Notes: generated by a model not told the origin, from the sequence alone. A DNA stretch of 64,000 nucleotides from Roseivivax halotolerans (GCF_900115815.1 NZ_FOXV01000004.1:1-64000), one strand, 5' to 3'. Positions 9,987 to 19,164 are shown, numbered from the stretch's first letter. Translations and numbers: made by a program.

Positions 9987-10690
9987 TCTCTTTCCTCCAT
10001 CAGCATCACCAGCGGCAGGCCCTCCGTCCGGCCTTCAACCTTCAAGAGCGCGCCGAGGCGTTCATCGAGACCGATCAGGTGTCCCGTCTGCCCGGCGATC
10101 TCGGTCTCTTCGCCGAGCTGCCACAGAAGCGCTGCGTAGTCACGGTGAAGCGCGGCCAAGCCGTCCGTTTCCCAGTCGTGCAGCCAGTGCAGAAGATGCC
10201 GGGTCCAGCTTTCCAGAAGCGGCAGCGGCGCAAGATCGCCGCAGCCTTCGGCGTGAAGCGCGGTCTCTCCCGGCCGCTCGCCGCCCTCGTCCGCCCGCGG
10301 CTTGAAACGCAGCGACAGGCCGAGAACCAACCAGTCCGGCACTGTCTCGACGGGGCCCGGCGCGGCGGCAAGCTTGAGCTGGCCCGCCCGTGCTCCGTTT
10401 ACCAGGACCGGACCGTCCCATGCCAGATGCAGCGCGACTTCCGGCGGCGCGACCGAGCCGAGCGCGTTCTGCAGCGCGACACCGCCGAGCGGAAGCATCA
10501 CCGCGGCCTCTCCGCGCGGCACGTCCGGGGCGAAGACGATGGCCACATCGAGGTCAGGCGAGACCGGATCGTACAGGACCAGCCCGGCCTCTGCCCCGTC
10601 CATCGCCGCGCGGATCGCCGCCGCGTAAGGCGTCTCCCCGGCCACCGCCGAGGCTTCGAGAAGCGGCGGCAGGTCGGGTCCGGCGCTCAT
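9983..10690 (-). CDS. Biotin/lipoate ligase-fold protein with DUF4444 domain
   Basis: The 235-residue protein resembles the BPL_LplA_LipB_2 plus DUF4444 architecture: an N-terminal half related to biotin/lipoate protein ligases (including an HLAWDGPVLVNGARAG segment comparable to the WPND...KLAG stretch of BirA) and a C-terminal DUF4444 region. The lysine that BirA and LplA use in the KxxG part of that segment appears replaced here, so the activity may be altered or absent. Its ATG overlaps the mrp stop (ATGA) and its stop overlaps the DUF6505 start (ATGA), showing strict translational coupling. Substrate and reaction are unknown. Confidence 0.75.
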   Translation of the reverse strand: MSAGPDLPPLLEASAVAGETPYAAAIRAAMDGAEAGLVLYDPVSPDLDVAIVFAPDVPRGEAAVMLPLGGVALQNALGSVAPPEVALHLAWDGPVLVNGARAGQLKLAAAPGPVETVPDWLVLGLSLRFKPRADEGGERPGETALHAEGCGDLAPLPLLESWTRHLLHWLHDWETDGLAALHRDYAALLWQLGEETEIAGQTGHLIGLDERLGALLKVEGRTEGLPLVMLMEERE

Positions 10691-11751
10691 GCCAGGTTGT
10701 TCTCCACGAGCCGCCGTGCCATCGCCCGGAAGGCCTCCGCCTCGGCGCTGTCGGGCTTGGAGACGACAACCGGAGCGCCCCCGTCCGAGGCCGTGCGAAT
10801 GTCGAGGTGCAGCGGGATTTCCGCCAGGAGCGGCGCACCCAGCTTCTCGGCTTCCTTGGCGACACCGCCATGACCGAAGATGTGCTCCTCGTGACCGCAA
10901 TTCGAGCAGACATGCGTCGACATGTTCTCGATCATTCCGTAAAGCGGCACCTTCAGCTGCGTGAACATGTCGATCCCCTTGCGCGCATCGAGAAGCGCGA
11001 CGTCCTGGGGGGTCGAGACGATGATCGCGCCGTCCACCTGGAATTTCTGGCTGAGCGTCATCTGCACGTCACCCGTGCCGGGCGGCAGGTCGACGATCAG
11101 CACGTCGAGCGCGCCCCATTGCACCTGGTTCATCATCTGTTGCAGCGCGCCCATAAGCATCGGCCCGCGCCAGACCACGGCCTGACCCTCGTTCATCATC
11201 AGCCCGATGGACATCATCGTGACGCCGTAATTCCTCAGCGGCAGGATGGTCTTGCCGTCCGGGCTCGCCGGCCGGCCCGACACGCCGAGCATGCGTGGCT
11301 GCGAGGGCCCGTAAACGTCGGCATCGAGCAGCCCCACCCGGCGGCCTTCCGCGGCCAGCGCGCAGGCGAGATTCGCCGAGACGGTTGACTTGCCGACCCC
11401 GCCCTTGCCGCTCGCGATCGCGACGATCCGGTCGATCCCGGGTACTTTCTGCGGGCCTTTCGGTTCGGGCTTGGACGCCCCCTTGAGATCGGGCGGCGGT
11501 TTCGGGGCGGAATGGGCGGTCATCACCACCGAGACGGTCTCCGCTCCGTCCAGCGCCTTGACCGCAGCTTCGGCGGCGTCGCGCGCGGGCTTGAACGCCT
11601 CGCCCTTGTCTCCCGGCACCTCGATGACGAAACGCACGGACGTGCCTTCGACATTCAATGCCTTGATCCGCCCTTGCGAGACGAGATCACCGCCTGCCGG
11701 GTCTTCGATATCTTTCAGCGCGGCCAGAACCGCGTCACGTGTCAAAGCCAC
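10687..11751 (-). CDS. mrp: Mrp/NBP35-type Fe-S cluster carrier ATPase
   Basis: Mrp (ApbC) proteins bind a labile [4Fe-4S] cluster and hand it to client proteins in the cytoplasm. The 354-residue product has an N-terminal DUF59/MIP18 domain (about 1-85), a proline-rich linker, and a ParA-like ATPase with the deviant Walker A GKGGVGKST at residues 115-123, a DADVYGPSQPRM switch and a VDLPPGTGD Walker B-like motif. The bridging cluster ligands CSNC lie near residue 280. It is the lead ATPase of a coupled cluster: DUF6494 lies 8 bp upstream and the ligase-fold gene overlaps its stop. Confidence 0.95.
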   Translation of the reverse strand: MALTRDAVLAALKDIEDPAGGDLVSQGRIKALNVEGTSVRFVIEVPGDKGEAFKPARDAAEAAVKALDGAETVSVVMTAHSAPKPPPDLKGASKPEPKGPQKVPGIDRIVAIASGKGGVGKSTVSANLACALAAEGRRVGLLDADVYGPSQPRMLGVSGRPASPDGKTILPLRNYGVTMMSIGLMMNEGQAVVWRGPMLMGALQQMMNQVQWGALDVLIVDLPPGTGDVQMTLSQKFQVDGAIIVSTPQDVALLDARKGIDMFTQLKVPLYGMIENMSTHVCSNCGHEEHIFGHGGVAKEAEKLGAPLLAEIPLHLDIRTASDGGAPVVVSKPDSAEAEAFRAMARRLVENNLA

Positions 11752-11759
11752 TTGCGAGC

Positions 11760-11948
11760 CTATCCCTTGATGGTGCCGGTCACGACATGTTCGAGGTCGA
11801 GCCCCTCGACGGTGAGAACGACCTTGGCCTCGAAACTCTGGCCCTCGATCCCGCCTTTCTCGGCGACGGCATCCTCGATCGCCTTCTGCGAGGTGACGCC
11901 CACCTGCTTGAGAAACTTCCGCATCGACATGTTCAGGTCTTCGTTCAT
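11760..11948 (-). CDS. DUF6494 family small protein
   Basis: A 62-residue protein starting MNEDLNMSMRKFLKQVGVTS, the recognisable opening of DUF6494. It has a short helical N-terminus and a predicted beta-rich C-terminus (AKVVLTVEGLDLEHVVTGTI) and no cysteines, so it is not itself an Fe-S protein. The frame is open upstream, but ATG 11948 fits the family length. It is the first gene of the minus-strand block DUF6494-mrp-ligase-fold-DUF6505 and sits 8 bp before mrp. Function is unknown. Confidence 0.8.
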   Translation of the reverse strand: MNEDLNMSMRKFLKQVGVTSQKAIEDAVAEKGGIEGQSFEAKVVLTVEGLDLEHVVTGTIKG

Positions 11949-12036
11949 GGCCGGGGCCTCCTCCGTTTCAGAGCGTTGACCTCTGTAGGACAGGCCCTCT
12001 GGCCTTGCAAGCCAAGCGCGCGAGGAGGGTATGCCG

Positions 12037-12234
12037 ATGAACCGGGTCAACCTGCTTCTGGCGATATGGGCTGTCGCGGCGGCGTCGCAAGCCTCGGCCA
12101 AGACCGACATGCGCTTTAAACCGACGGTGCCCGAGGCGCGCATACCGACCGGTCTCATGGAGCGTCTGCTGCCACGATGCTTTCGCAGCGTCCCCACACG
12201 CATCACGCGCGTCGCCGCCAGTCCCGCAGCGTAG
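12037..12234 (+). CDS. Small secreted hypothetical protein
   Basis: A 65-residue frame opens with a good Sec signal peptide (MNRVNLLLAIWAVAAASQASA) and leaves a short basic mature peptide of about 44 residues with one cysteine. A strong Shine-Dalgarno (GAGGAGGG at 12020-12028) lies 8 bp before this ATG; the in-frame ATG at 12031 is too close to it. It is divergent from the DUF6494-mrp block. I do not recognise the family. The signal peptide and ribosome site make it likelier than chance, but homologues would be needed to be confident. Confidence 0.5.
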   Translation: MNRVNLLLAIWAVAAASQASAKTDMRFKPTVPEARIPTGLMERLLPRCFRSVPTRITRVAASPAA

Positions 12235-12343
12235 GACACGCAAGATGAGCCCAAGCTGTTCTTGGGGCCGTGCGGCCGCGCCCCGAGCGAGCTGCGCTGA
12301 GCGCGCTCCTTCCTTTGGGTTGGCGAAAATACCGCGGAGAGCA

Positions 12344-12393
12344 CGAGAGGCAGCGCCTCTCGTCCGGTCCGCGCGGGCTCGATGCCCGTGCGG
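12344..12393. repeat. Two tandem hairpins between convergent genes
   Basis: A perfect 8-bp stem (12344-12351 with 12355-12362, loop AGC) is followed 6 bp later by a 10-bp stem with one wobble pair (12369-12378 with 12384-12393, loop of five). They lie between the small secreted gene and the convergent metallophosphoesterase gene. There is no T-run on either side, so they may be a processing/3'-end stabilising element or a dispersed palindromic repeat. Confidence 0.5.
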
Positions 12394-12401
12394 CCCGGCG
12401 C

Positions 12402-13214
12402 TCAGGGGCCCGTCTGCTCGAGCCGTCCGCCTTGGCGCACCATGACCACGCGCTCTGCCCGGCCCGTCCTGTCATCGGTCTCCACGTAGACGCCCGAAAG
12501 CGTCGCCTCGCCGAGCGCGGGCTGGAAACGGCCCTTCGACATGCCGGTCACGAAGCGGCGGAGCGGTTCTGCCTTCTCCATCCCGATGACCGAATCGTAG
12601 TCGCCGCACATGCCCGCATCGGTCAGATAGGCCGTCCCGCCGGGCAGGATCTGCGCGTCGGCCGTCGGCACATGGGTGTGCGTGCCGACAACGAGGCTCG
12701 CCTTGCCGTCACAGAAATGGCCCATCGCCATCTTTTCCGACGTCGCCTCGCAATGCACGTCCACGATGACCGCCTGTGCCTGCCCGCCCATCGGATGCGC
12801 CTTCAGGACGCGCTCCATGTGGCTGAACGGGTCGTCGAAGGGCCGCTTCATGAAGACCTGCCCCAGAACCTGCGCCACCAGCACCTTGCGCCCGCGCCGA
12901 TCCTCGAAGAGCCGGAAGCCCCGCCCCGGCGCGACCTTGGCGAAATTCACCGGCCGGACGATCCGGCTTTCAGCCTCGGCGAATTGCAGCATTTCCTTCT
13001 GATCGAAGGCATGATCGCCGAGCGTGACGCAATCGGCCCCGGCCTCGAACAGCAGCTTGGCGTGATCGGCGGTCAGCCCCGCCCCGTTCGAGGCGTTCTC
13101 GCCGTTGACGACGACGAAATCGAGCTTCCAGGCCTCGCGCAGGCCGGGCAGACGTTCGGTCACGGCGGCGCGGCCGGCGCGGCCCATGACATCTCCGAGG
13201 AACAGGCATCTCAT
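12402..13214 (-). CDS. TIGR00282-type metallophosphoesterase (YmdB-like)
   Basis: A 270-residue calcineurin-like phosphoesterase of the YmdB/TIGR00282 type, a group that includes 2',3'-cyclic nucleotide phosphodiesterases and regulators of RNA turnover. Metal-binding motifs are clear: GDVMGRAG at residues 7-14, NGENASNG near 41, GDHAFD near 66, VDVHCEATSEK near 150 and GTHTHVPTADA near 178. Length matches the family. The gene is divergent from cobT; the ends of the two reading frames leave 135 bp for their promoters. Which physiological substrate it has here is unknown. Confidence 0.9.
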   Translation of the reverse strand: MRCLFLGDVMGRAGRAAVTERLPGLREAWKLDFVVVNGENASNGAGLTADHAKLLFEAGADCVTLGDHAFDQKEMLQFAEAESRIVRPVNFAKVAPGRGFRLFEDRRGRKVLVAQVLGQVFMKRPFDDPFSHMERVLKAHPMGGQAQAVIVDVHCEATSEKMAMGHFCDGKASLVVGTHTHVPTADAQILPGGTAYLTDAGMCGDYDSVIGMEKAEPLRRFVTGMSKGRFQPALGEATLSGVYVETDDRTGRAERVVMVRQGGRLEQTGP

Positions 13215-13349
13215 GGCCCCTGACTAAGCCTCCGGGGCGCGATTGCCCAGAGGCAAAGCGGCCCTTGCGGCGCGCCCCGTGGCAGTTACCTTGTGGAGCG
13301 CAATCCGCGCCCTCTTGCCTTTCCCGCGCCCACGAAGGACAAACCGCCC

Positions 13350-15227
13350 ATGTCCAGAAGCTCCGACAACCCGGCAGATCCGTTCAAGAAGGCGCTCGCC
13401 GAGGCGACCAAGGTAATGGCGCACGATCCCGAATTGTCGGTGAGCTACAGCGTCGATCCTTCGGGCGTCTCGGGCGACCAGATGCGCTTGCCGCAGGTCT
13501 CGCGCCGGATGAGTCGGGACGAGGTGATGCTGGCACGCGGCACCGCGGACGCGCTCGCGCTGCATCGCCGCTATCACGACGCGGGCACGCATGCGCGCTA
13601 CGCGCCGCAGGGCGACATGGCCCGCGAGATCTACGAGGCAATGGAGAGCGCGCGCTGCGAGGCGATGGGCGCGCGTGACATGCCGGGCACGGCGGTCAAT
13701 ATTGACGCCAAGCTCGGTCATGAGGCCGGGCGCAAGGGCTATGCGGAGGTGAAGGATGCCTCCGACGTGCCGCTGCCGCAGGCGCTCAATTACCTTGTCC
13801 GGCATCTGGCCACGGGCCGCGACCTTCCGCCCGCCGCACAGAATGTGATGGAGCTCTGGCGCAACCATATCGAGGACAAGGCGGGCGAGACGCTCGAAGG
13901 CCTGGCCGAACGCCTGTCCGATCAGTCCGATTTCTCTCGCTTCACCCGCCGGATGATCACCGATCTGGGCTATGGCGACCAGCTTGGCGACGATCCCGAC
14001 GATCTCGACGACGAGTCCGAGAACGAGGCCGACGAGGGCGGCGAGGATCTCGACGAAGAGCAGCAGGAAGGCGATCAGGACGACGGCGAGGAAGACGCCG
14101 AGGCCGCGCCCGAGCAGAGCCAGGAGCAAACGCAGGACGCAAGCCAGGCGCAGGTCTCGATGGAAGACAGCGCCGACCAGGATCAGGCCGACGAGGTCGA
14201 GATGCCGGAGGGCGAGGCCCCGATGGAGCCGCCCCCGCCGCAACCTGTCTCGGACGCCGATCCTAATTACCGCGTCTACACCTCTGCCCATGACGAGGAG
14301 ATCCGTGCCGAGGATCTGGCCGAACCTGCCGAGCTCGAGCGGCTGCGCGCCTATCTCGACCAGCAGCTCGACCCGCTGAAGGGCGCGGTCTCGCGGCTGG
14401 CCAACAAGCTGCAGCGCCGCCTGCAGGCGCAGCAGAACCGATCCTGGGAGTTCGACCGCGAGGAGGGCATCCTCGATGCGGGGCGTCTCGCGCGCGTCGT
14501 CGCCAACCCCACGACGCCGCTCTCGTTCAAGGTCGAGAAAGACATGGAGTTCCGCGACACGGTCGTGACGCTTCTTCTGGACAATTCCGGCTCGATGCGC
14601 GGGCGGCCGATCTCCATTGCGGCGATCTGCGCCGATGTCCTGGCCCGCACGCTCGAACGCTGCGACGTGAAGGTCGAGATACTGGGCTTCACGACGCGCG
14701 CCTGGAAGGGCGGGCAGAGCCGCGAGGACTGGCTGAATTCGGGCCGCGAGCAGCAGCCCGGTCGCCTCAATGATCTGCGTCACATCATCTACAAGGGTGC
14801 AGACGCGCCCTGGCGGCGGGCGCGCGCCAACCTTGGCCTCATGATGAAAGAGGGTCTTCTGAAAGAGAATATCGACGGCGAGGCGCTCGAATGGGCGCAT
14901 CGGCGGCTCGCGGGCCGGCCCGAGGCGCGGCGCATCCTGATGGTCATCTCGGATGGCGCGCCGGTCGACGACTCGACCCTGTCGGTGAACCCCGCGAACT
15001 ATCTCGAGAAGCACCTGCGCGACGTGATCGCGATGGTCGAGCGCAAGCGGCAGGTGGAGCTTCTGGCCATCGGCATCGGCCATGACGTCACCCGTTACTA
15101 TGACCGCGCCATCACGATCACCGATGTGGAGCAGCTCGCCGGCGCGATGACCGAACAGCTCGCCTCGCTTTTCGACAGCGATCCCAGGGCGCGGGCCCGC
15201 GTCATGGGCATGCGCCGCGCCTCCTGA
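13350..15227 (+). CDS. cobT: Cobaltochelatase subunit CobT
   Basis: CobT is a subunit of the aerobic CobNST chelatase that inserts cobalt into hydrogenobyrinic acid a,c-diamide in B12 synthesis. The 625-residue protein shows the usual architecture: a helical N-terminal domain, a very acidic low-complexity linker at about residues 208-290, and a C-terminal vWA domain with the [14 protein letters not shown] near residue 410 and a conserved threonine-rich loop. Its usual AAA+ partner gene cobS is not adjacent (upstream is a divergent phosphoesterase), so the chelatase genes are split. It is followed 16 bp later by an M24 aminopeptidase gene on the same strand. Confidence 0.95.
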   Translation: MSRSSDNPADPFKKALAEATKVMAHDPELSVSYSVDPSGVSGDQMRLPQVSRRMSRDEVMLARGTADALALHRRYHDAGTHARYAPQGDMAREIYEAMESARCEAMGARDMPGTAVNIDAKLGHEAGRKGYAEVKDASDVPLPQALNYLVRHLATGRDLPPAAQNVMELWRNHIEDKAGETLEGLAERLSDQSDFSRFTRRMITDLGYGDQLGDDPDDLDDESENEADEGGEDLDEEQQEGDQDDGEEDAEAAPEQSQEQTQDASQAQVSMEDSADQDQADEVEMPEGEAPMEPPPPQPVSDADPNYRVYTSAHDEEIRAEDLAEPAELERLRAYLDQQLDPLKGAVSRLANKLQRRLQAQQNRSWEFDREEGILDAGRLARVVANPTTPLSFKVEKDMEFRDTVVTLLLDNSGSMRGRPISIAAICADVLARTLERCDVKVEILGFTTRAWKGGQSREDWLNSGREQQPGRLNDLRHIIYKGADAPWRRARANLGLMMKEGLLKENIDGEALEWAHRRLAGRPEARRILMVISDGAPVDDSTLSVNPANYLEKHLRDVIAMVERKRQVELLAIGIGHDVTRYYDRAITITDVEQLAGAMTEQLASLFDSDPRARARVMGMRRAS

Positions 15228-15243
15228 CCCCGAAAGGAAAGCC

Positions 15244-17037
15244 ATGACGATCCAGACCGGCTTTCAGAGCTTCGACGACAGTACGCGCCCCGAGCAAGGG
15301 CCGCCGCGGCTTGATGCGCTGCGGGCCGAGATGCGGCGTGACGGGCTCGACGCCTTCCTCGTGCCACGCGCTGATGCCTACCAGGGCGAATACGTCTCCG
15401 AGCGCGACGCGCGGCTCGCCTGGCTGACCGGGTTCACCGGCTCGGCGGGTCACGCGGTCGTGCTGGAAGACAAGGCGGGTGTCTTCGTCGATGGCCGCTA
15501 CCGCGTTCAGGTCCGCGCTCAGATTGCCGATGTCTTCACGCCGGTGGACTGGCCCGAAACCTCGCTTGCGGACTGGATTGCCGCCAACGCACCAAAAGGC
15601 GCGAAGATCGGGATAGACCCCTGGCTCGTGACGATCGACCAGGCACGCGGCCTATCCGAAAAGCTGCCCGAGTCCGAGCTTGTCCGCACCGACAACCTCA
15701 TCGACCGGATCTGGGACAACCAGCCCGATCCGCCGCTCGGGCCGATCATCGCGCAGCCCGTGGAGCTTGCCGGCGAGGCCGCAGCCGACAAGATCACCCG
15801 GCTTGCCAAGACCCTCGCCCCGGCGCGGGCCGCGATCCTCACGCAGCCCGACAGCATCGCCTGGCTTCTCAATATCCGCGGCAGCGACATTCCCCGCAAT
15901 CCCGTGCCGCACGCCTTCGCGATCCTTCACGACGACGCGCGGGTGACGCTCTTCGTCGATCCGTTAAAGCTCAAGGATCTCGATACGAAGCTTGCTGCCG
16001 ACATCGCGACGCCCGAGGAGTTCCTCCCTGCCCTTGCGGCGCTCGATGGCCCGGTCATGCTTGACCCGGCGACCTGTCCTCTGGCCGTGGCCGACGCTCT
16101 GGAAGCTGCCGAAGTCGCAGTAAAGGAAAACGCCGATCCTTGCCTGCTGCCCAAGGCGCGCAAGAACGAGACCGAAATCGCCGGTGCGCGCGCCGCGCAA
16201 CAGCGCGACGGCCTTGCCATGTGCCGCTTTCTCGCCTGGCTCGACGATACCGCGCCGGGCGGGCTGACCGAGATTGATGTCGCGCGCAAGCTCGAAGGCT
16301 TCCGCCGAGAGAGCAACGCGCTGCGCGACATCTCCTTCGAGACCATCTCCGGCGCGGGCGCACACGGAGCCATCGTGCATTACCGGGTGACCGAGACGAC
16401 GAATGCGCCGCTCAAGGATGGCGAGCTGTTTCTCGTAGATTCCGGTGGGCAATATTTCGACGGCACGACCGACATCACCCGCACGATTGCGATCGGTTCG
16501 CCCGGCGAGGAAGAGCGGCAGAACTTCACCCGCGTCCTCAAGGGCCTCATCGCGGTGTCGCTCTTGCGCTGGCCCTCGGGTCTTGCCGGCCGCGATCTTG
16601 ATCCGTTCGCGCGTCATGCCCTCTGGCAAGCGGGGCTTGATTACGGGCACGGCACGGGCCACGGGATCGGCGCCTATCTCAGCGTCCACGAAGGCCCGCA
16701 GAGGCTCGCGAAGACGGGCACGGTGCCGCTCGAGCCGGGCATGATGCTCTCGAACGAGCCGGGCTTCTATCGCGAGGGCGCCTATGGTATCCGTCTGGAA
16801 AACCTCGTGGTTGTGCAAGAGGCCGACCGCCTGCCGGGGCAGAGTGTAGAGACGATGCTCTCGTTCGAGACGCTGACCTACGTGCCGATCGACCGCGCCC
16901 TCGTCGTGGCGGAGATGCTGACGCACGAGGAACGCGCCTGGCTCGACGCCTATCACGCCACATGCCGCGCTCGTCTTGCCCCGGAACTTGACCCGGAGAC
17001 AGCGGCCTGGCTCGAAGCGGCGACCGCGCCGATCTGA
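15244..17037 (+). CDS. Xaa-Pro aminopeptidase, M24B family (long form)
   Basis: A 597-residue cytosolic metallopeptidase that removes N-terminal residues preceding proline. Two creatinase-like N-terminal domains (about 1-300) precede the pita-bread M24 domain. All five metal ligands are visible: the two aspartates in FLVDSGGQYFDGTTDITRT segments near residues 400 and 411, histidine in HGTGHGIG near 471, and glutamates in SNEPGFY near 505 and ENLVV near 519. Length fits the eukaryote-like three-domain ApP1 type. It starts 16 bp after cobT behind a good AGGA ribosome site (CCGAAAGGAAAGCC), and may share its transcript without functional link. Confidence 0.93.
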   Translation: MTIQTGFQSFDDSTRPEQGPPRLDALRAEMRRDGLDAFLVPRADAYQGEYVSERDARLAWLTGFTGSAGHAVVLEDKAGVFVDGRYRVQVRAQIADVFTPVDWPETSLADWIAANAPKGAKIGIDPWLVTIDQARGLSEKLPESELVRTDNLIDRIWDNQPDPPLGPIIAQPVELAGEAAADKITRLAKTLAPARAAILTQPDSIAWLLNIRGSDIPRNPVPHAFAILHDDARVTLFVDPLKLKDLDTKLAADIATPEEFLPALAALDGPVMLDPATCPLAVADALEAAEVAVKENADPCLLPKARKNETEIAGARAAQQRDGLAMCRFLAWLDDTAPGGLTEIDVARKLEGFRRESNALRDISFETISGAGAHGAIVHYRVTETTNAPLKDGELFLVDSGGQYFDGTTDITRTIAIGSPGEEERQNFTRVLKGLIAVSLLRWPSGLAGRDLDPFARHALWQAGLDYGHGTGHGIGAYLSVHEGPQRLAKTGTVPLEPGMMLSNEPGFYREGAYGIRLENLVVVQEADRLPGQSVETMLSFETLTYVPIDRALVVAEMLTHEERAWLDAYHATCRARLAPELDPETAAWLEAATAPI

Positions 17038-17123
17038 ACGACGCAGCCGCTTGTTACGCGGACTAACTGATACAAAACTGTGATCTTGGTGCGCCACAAG
17101 GCGTTGCCAGAGGGAGAAGTGAG

Positions 17124-17468
17124 ATGACCAACGATATCACGATCCGGCCCGCGGAGGGCACCTGGGTGATCCGTGCGGGCGGTGCGGTTCTGGGCGAAAG
17201 CTCGAAGGCGCTGGAGCTGACCGAAGAGGGATATCCCTTCGTCATCTACTTCCCTCGCGAGGATATCGGCATGGCGTTCCTCGATCGCAGCGACACCACG
17301 ACGACCTGCCCCAAGAAAGGCGTCGCAAATTACTACTCGATCATGTCGAAATCGCAGACGTATATCGATGCGGTCTGGACCTACGAGAATCCCAAGGACG
17401 AGGTCGCCGAGATCAAGGGCTATCTTGCCTTCCACGTGCAGGACGGCATCGCGGTCGAACAGCTCTGA
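17124..17468 (+). CDS. DUF427 domain protein
   Basis: A 114-residue single-domain protein of the DUF427 family (compact beta fold with conserved tryptophan and YFP segments: EEGYPFVIYFPREDIGMAFL, TTCPKKG, ANYYS). DUF427 proteins are widespread, usually monocistronic, with no established reaction. A strong Shine-Dalgarno (GAGGGAGAAG) precedes the ATG. The gene stands alone between the aminopeptidase and a convergent CLC transporter gene, whose stop is 13 bp away. Confidence 0.88.
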   Translation: MTNDITIRPAEGTWVIRAGGAVLGESSKALELTEEGYPFVIYFPREDIGMAFLDRSDTTTTCPKKGVANYYSIMSKSQTYIDAVWTYENPKDEVAEIKGYLAFHVQDGIAVEQL

Positions 17469-17481
17469 GCCCGAAGAACTT

Positions 17482-19164
17482 TTAACTGTGCTCTTCGGCC
17501 GCGGTCGCGGCGAGGGCACGGTTATAGGCCTTGAGCGCGTCGACGTGGAACAGCGCGCCTTGCAGGATGGGCGCATCGGTTTCCGCATCGCGTTTGATGA
17601 CCGGCAGGAAGGCCACGCCGGATTTCTCGAAAAGCGGCATCGCGGTCTCCAGCGTCGAAGCTGCGCTGACGAAGAGCTCCTGTGCGATCATCGTGTGACA
17701 GCTTTCCTCGTCCGCCGCGTGCAAGTCGGTCGGCTTTCGCATCACGCCGGTGACGCTGAACATCGCGAGAAGATACGCCTGCGGCCCGGCCGCGAGATGC
17801 ACGTTCCGCCGCTCGAGCTGGGTCAGGAAGAACGAACGGTCCACCAGCCGCGCCGCCAGCGCGGTGGACAGCGACACGGACACCATCACCGCAAGGCCCG
17901 TCTGCCAGTCGCCGGTCAGTTCAAAGACGATGAGTGTCGTGGAGATCGGCGCGCCGAGAACAGCTGCGGTCACCGCCCCCATGCCCGCCAGCGCATAAAG
18001 CGTCGAGGCCCCCGACTGGTTCGGAAAGATCCCGGTCGCGATTAGCCCGAAGGCCAGCCCCGTCAGCGCGCCGATCATCAGCGAGGGGGAGAACACGCCC
18101 CCGCCCATGCGCCCCGCCATCGTAATCGACAGCGCCACGACCTTGATGATCGCGAACACGATGGCTTCATGCATGAGAAGATTGCCGGTCAGCGCCAGGG
18201 ACGTGGTCTCGTACCCGACGCCGATGATATGCGGATAGAAGATCGCCAACGCGCCCAGCATGATCCCGGCCACCGCAGGACGCAGGAAATGCGGCAAGCC
18301 GAGACGGCGCTGAAGCCCGGTGCCGAGATCGTCCGCCGCGAAGATCGCCCGCATGGTGACGACCGCCACAAGCCCGCAGACCAGACCGAGGATCAGGAAG
18401 GCGGGCAGTTCAAGGTAGAATTCCACCGTCGTCGTGCCCGGCAGGCGGAACTCCGTCACATCGCCGAACGCGAGGCGGTTGATGACAGTGCCGGCGGCGC
18501 TGGCCACCACGATGGGCGCGAAAGCATGAAGCGCGAAATGCCGCAGAACCACCTCGAGCGCGAAGAGTGCCCCGGCGATCGGCGCGTTGAAGCTCGCGGA
18601 GACGGCGGCCGCCACGGCGCATCCCAGAAGATCGCGCCCGGTGATGCCGTCGACCCGCAAGAGGTTCGACACCCAGCTCGCGATCATTGCCGCGATATGC
18701 ACGACCGGCCCTTCCCGGCCCGACGAGCCGCCCGTCGACAGCGTGATCCAGGAGGACAGCGCCGAGGCGATCCCGGCTTTCTTCTCGAGCCGCCCGTCAT
18801 TGAGCGCCGCACCCTCGATCACGTCCGCGACGCTGCGAACGCGGCCATCGGGCGTGAAGAAATGCACGATGAGACCGACCGCCGCACCGCCGAGCATCGG
18901 GATCGTCAGGATCCAGTACCAAGGCAGCGTCTCGGCAAAGCTCGCCAGCGTATTTGGATCTTCGGTGCCGTAGAGCGTTGTCTGCAGCCATTCAATGGCG
19001 AGGCGGAACACGAGCGCGGCGAAGCCGGAGGCTATGCCGATCGCAAGCGCGATGAACCAGAACTGGATCTGTCCCGGCCCACGGTGGCGCAGCATGTCCC
19101 AGCCCTTGCCGCATCTTGCGGAGAAGGAGTCAAAACCGCGCCGGATTGAGCTGTCGCCGGGCAT
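17482..19164 (-). CDS. CLC-family chloride channel/antiporter with C-terminal CBS-like domain
   Basis: A 560-residue polytopic inner-membrane protein. The CLC selectivity-filter motif GSSGREGPVVH near residue 150 keeps the gating glutamate of GREGP, which in bacterial relatives couples chloride to proton exchange. About ten to twelve hydrophobic helices span residues 35-440; the remaining C-terminus (from about 450) resembles a CBS-like regulatory domain (ETAMPLFEKSGVAFLPVI). The canonical N-terminal GSGIP filter motif is not evident (RSVADVIE at that site), as in some CLC subgroups, so anion preference is uncertain. The start at 19164 is one of several possible; MLRHRG nearer the first helix is an alternative. 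Confidence 0.88.
   Translation of the reverse strand: MPGDSSIRRGFDSFSARCGKGWDMLRHRGPGQIQFWFIALAIGIASGFAALVFRLAIEWLQTTLYGTEDPNTLASFAETLPWYWILTIPMLGGAAVGLIVHFFTPDGRVRSVADVIEGAALNDGRLEKKAGIASALSSWITLSTGGSSGREGPVVHIAAMIASWVSNLLRVDGITGRDLLGCAVAAAVSASFNAPIAGALFALEVVLRHFALHAFAPIVVASAAGTVINRLAFGDVTEFRLPGTTTVEFYLELPAFLILGLVCGLVAVVTMRAIFAADDLGTGLQRRLGLPHFLRPAVAGIMLGALAIFYPHIIGVGYETTSLALTGNLLMHEAIVFAIIKVVALSITMAGRMGGGVFSPSLMIGALTGLAFGLIATGIFPNQSGASTLYALAGMGAVTAAVLGAPISTTLIVFELTGDWQTGLAVMVSVSLSTALAARLVDRSFFLTQLERRNVHLAAGPQAYLLAMFSVTGVMRKPTDLHAADEESCHTMIAQELFVSAASTLETAMPLFEKSGVAFLPVIKRDAETDAPILQGALFHVDALKAYNRALAATAAEEHS

Noticed and set aside
13224-15245. 673-residue open frame antisense to cobT
   Set aside because: Opposite strand of a clear cobT with all its domains.
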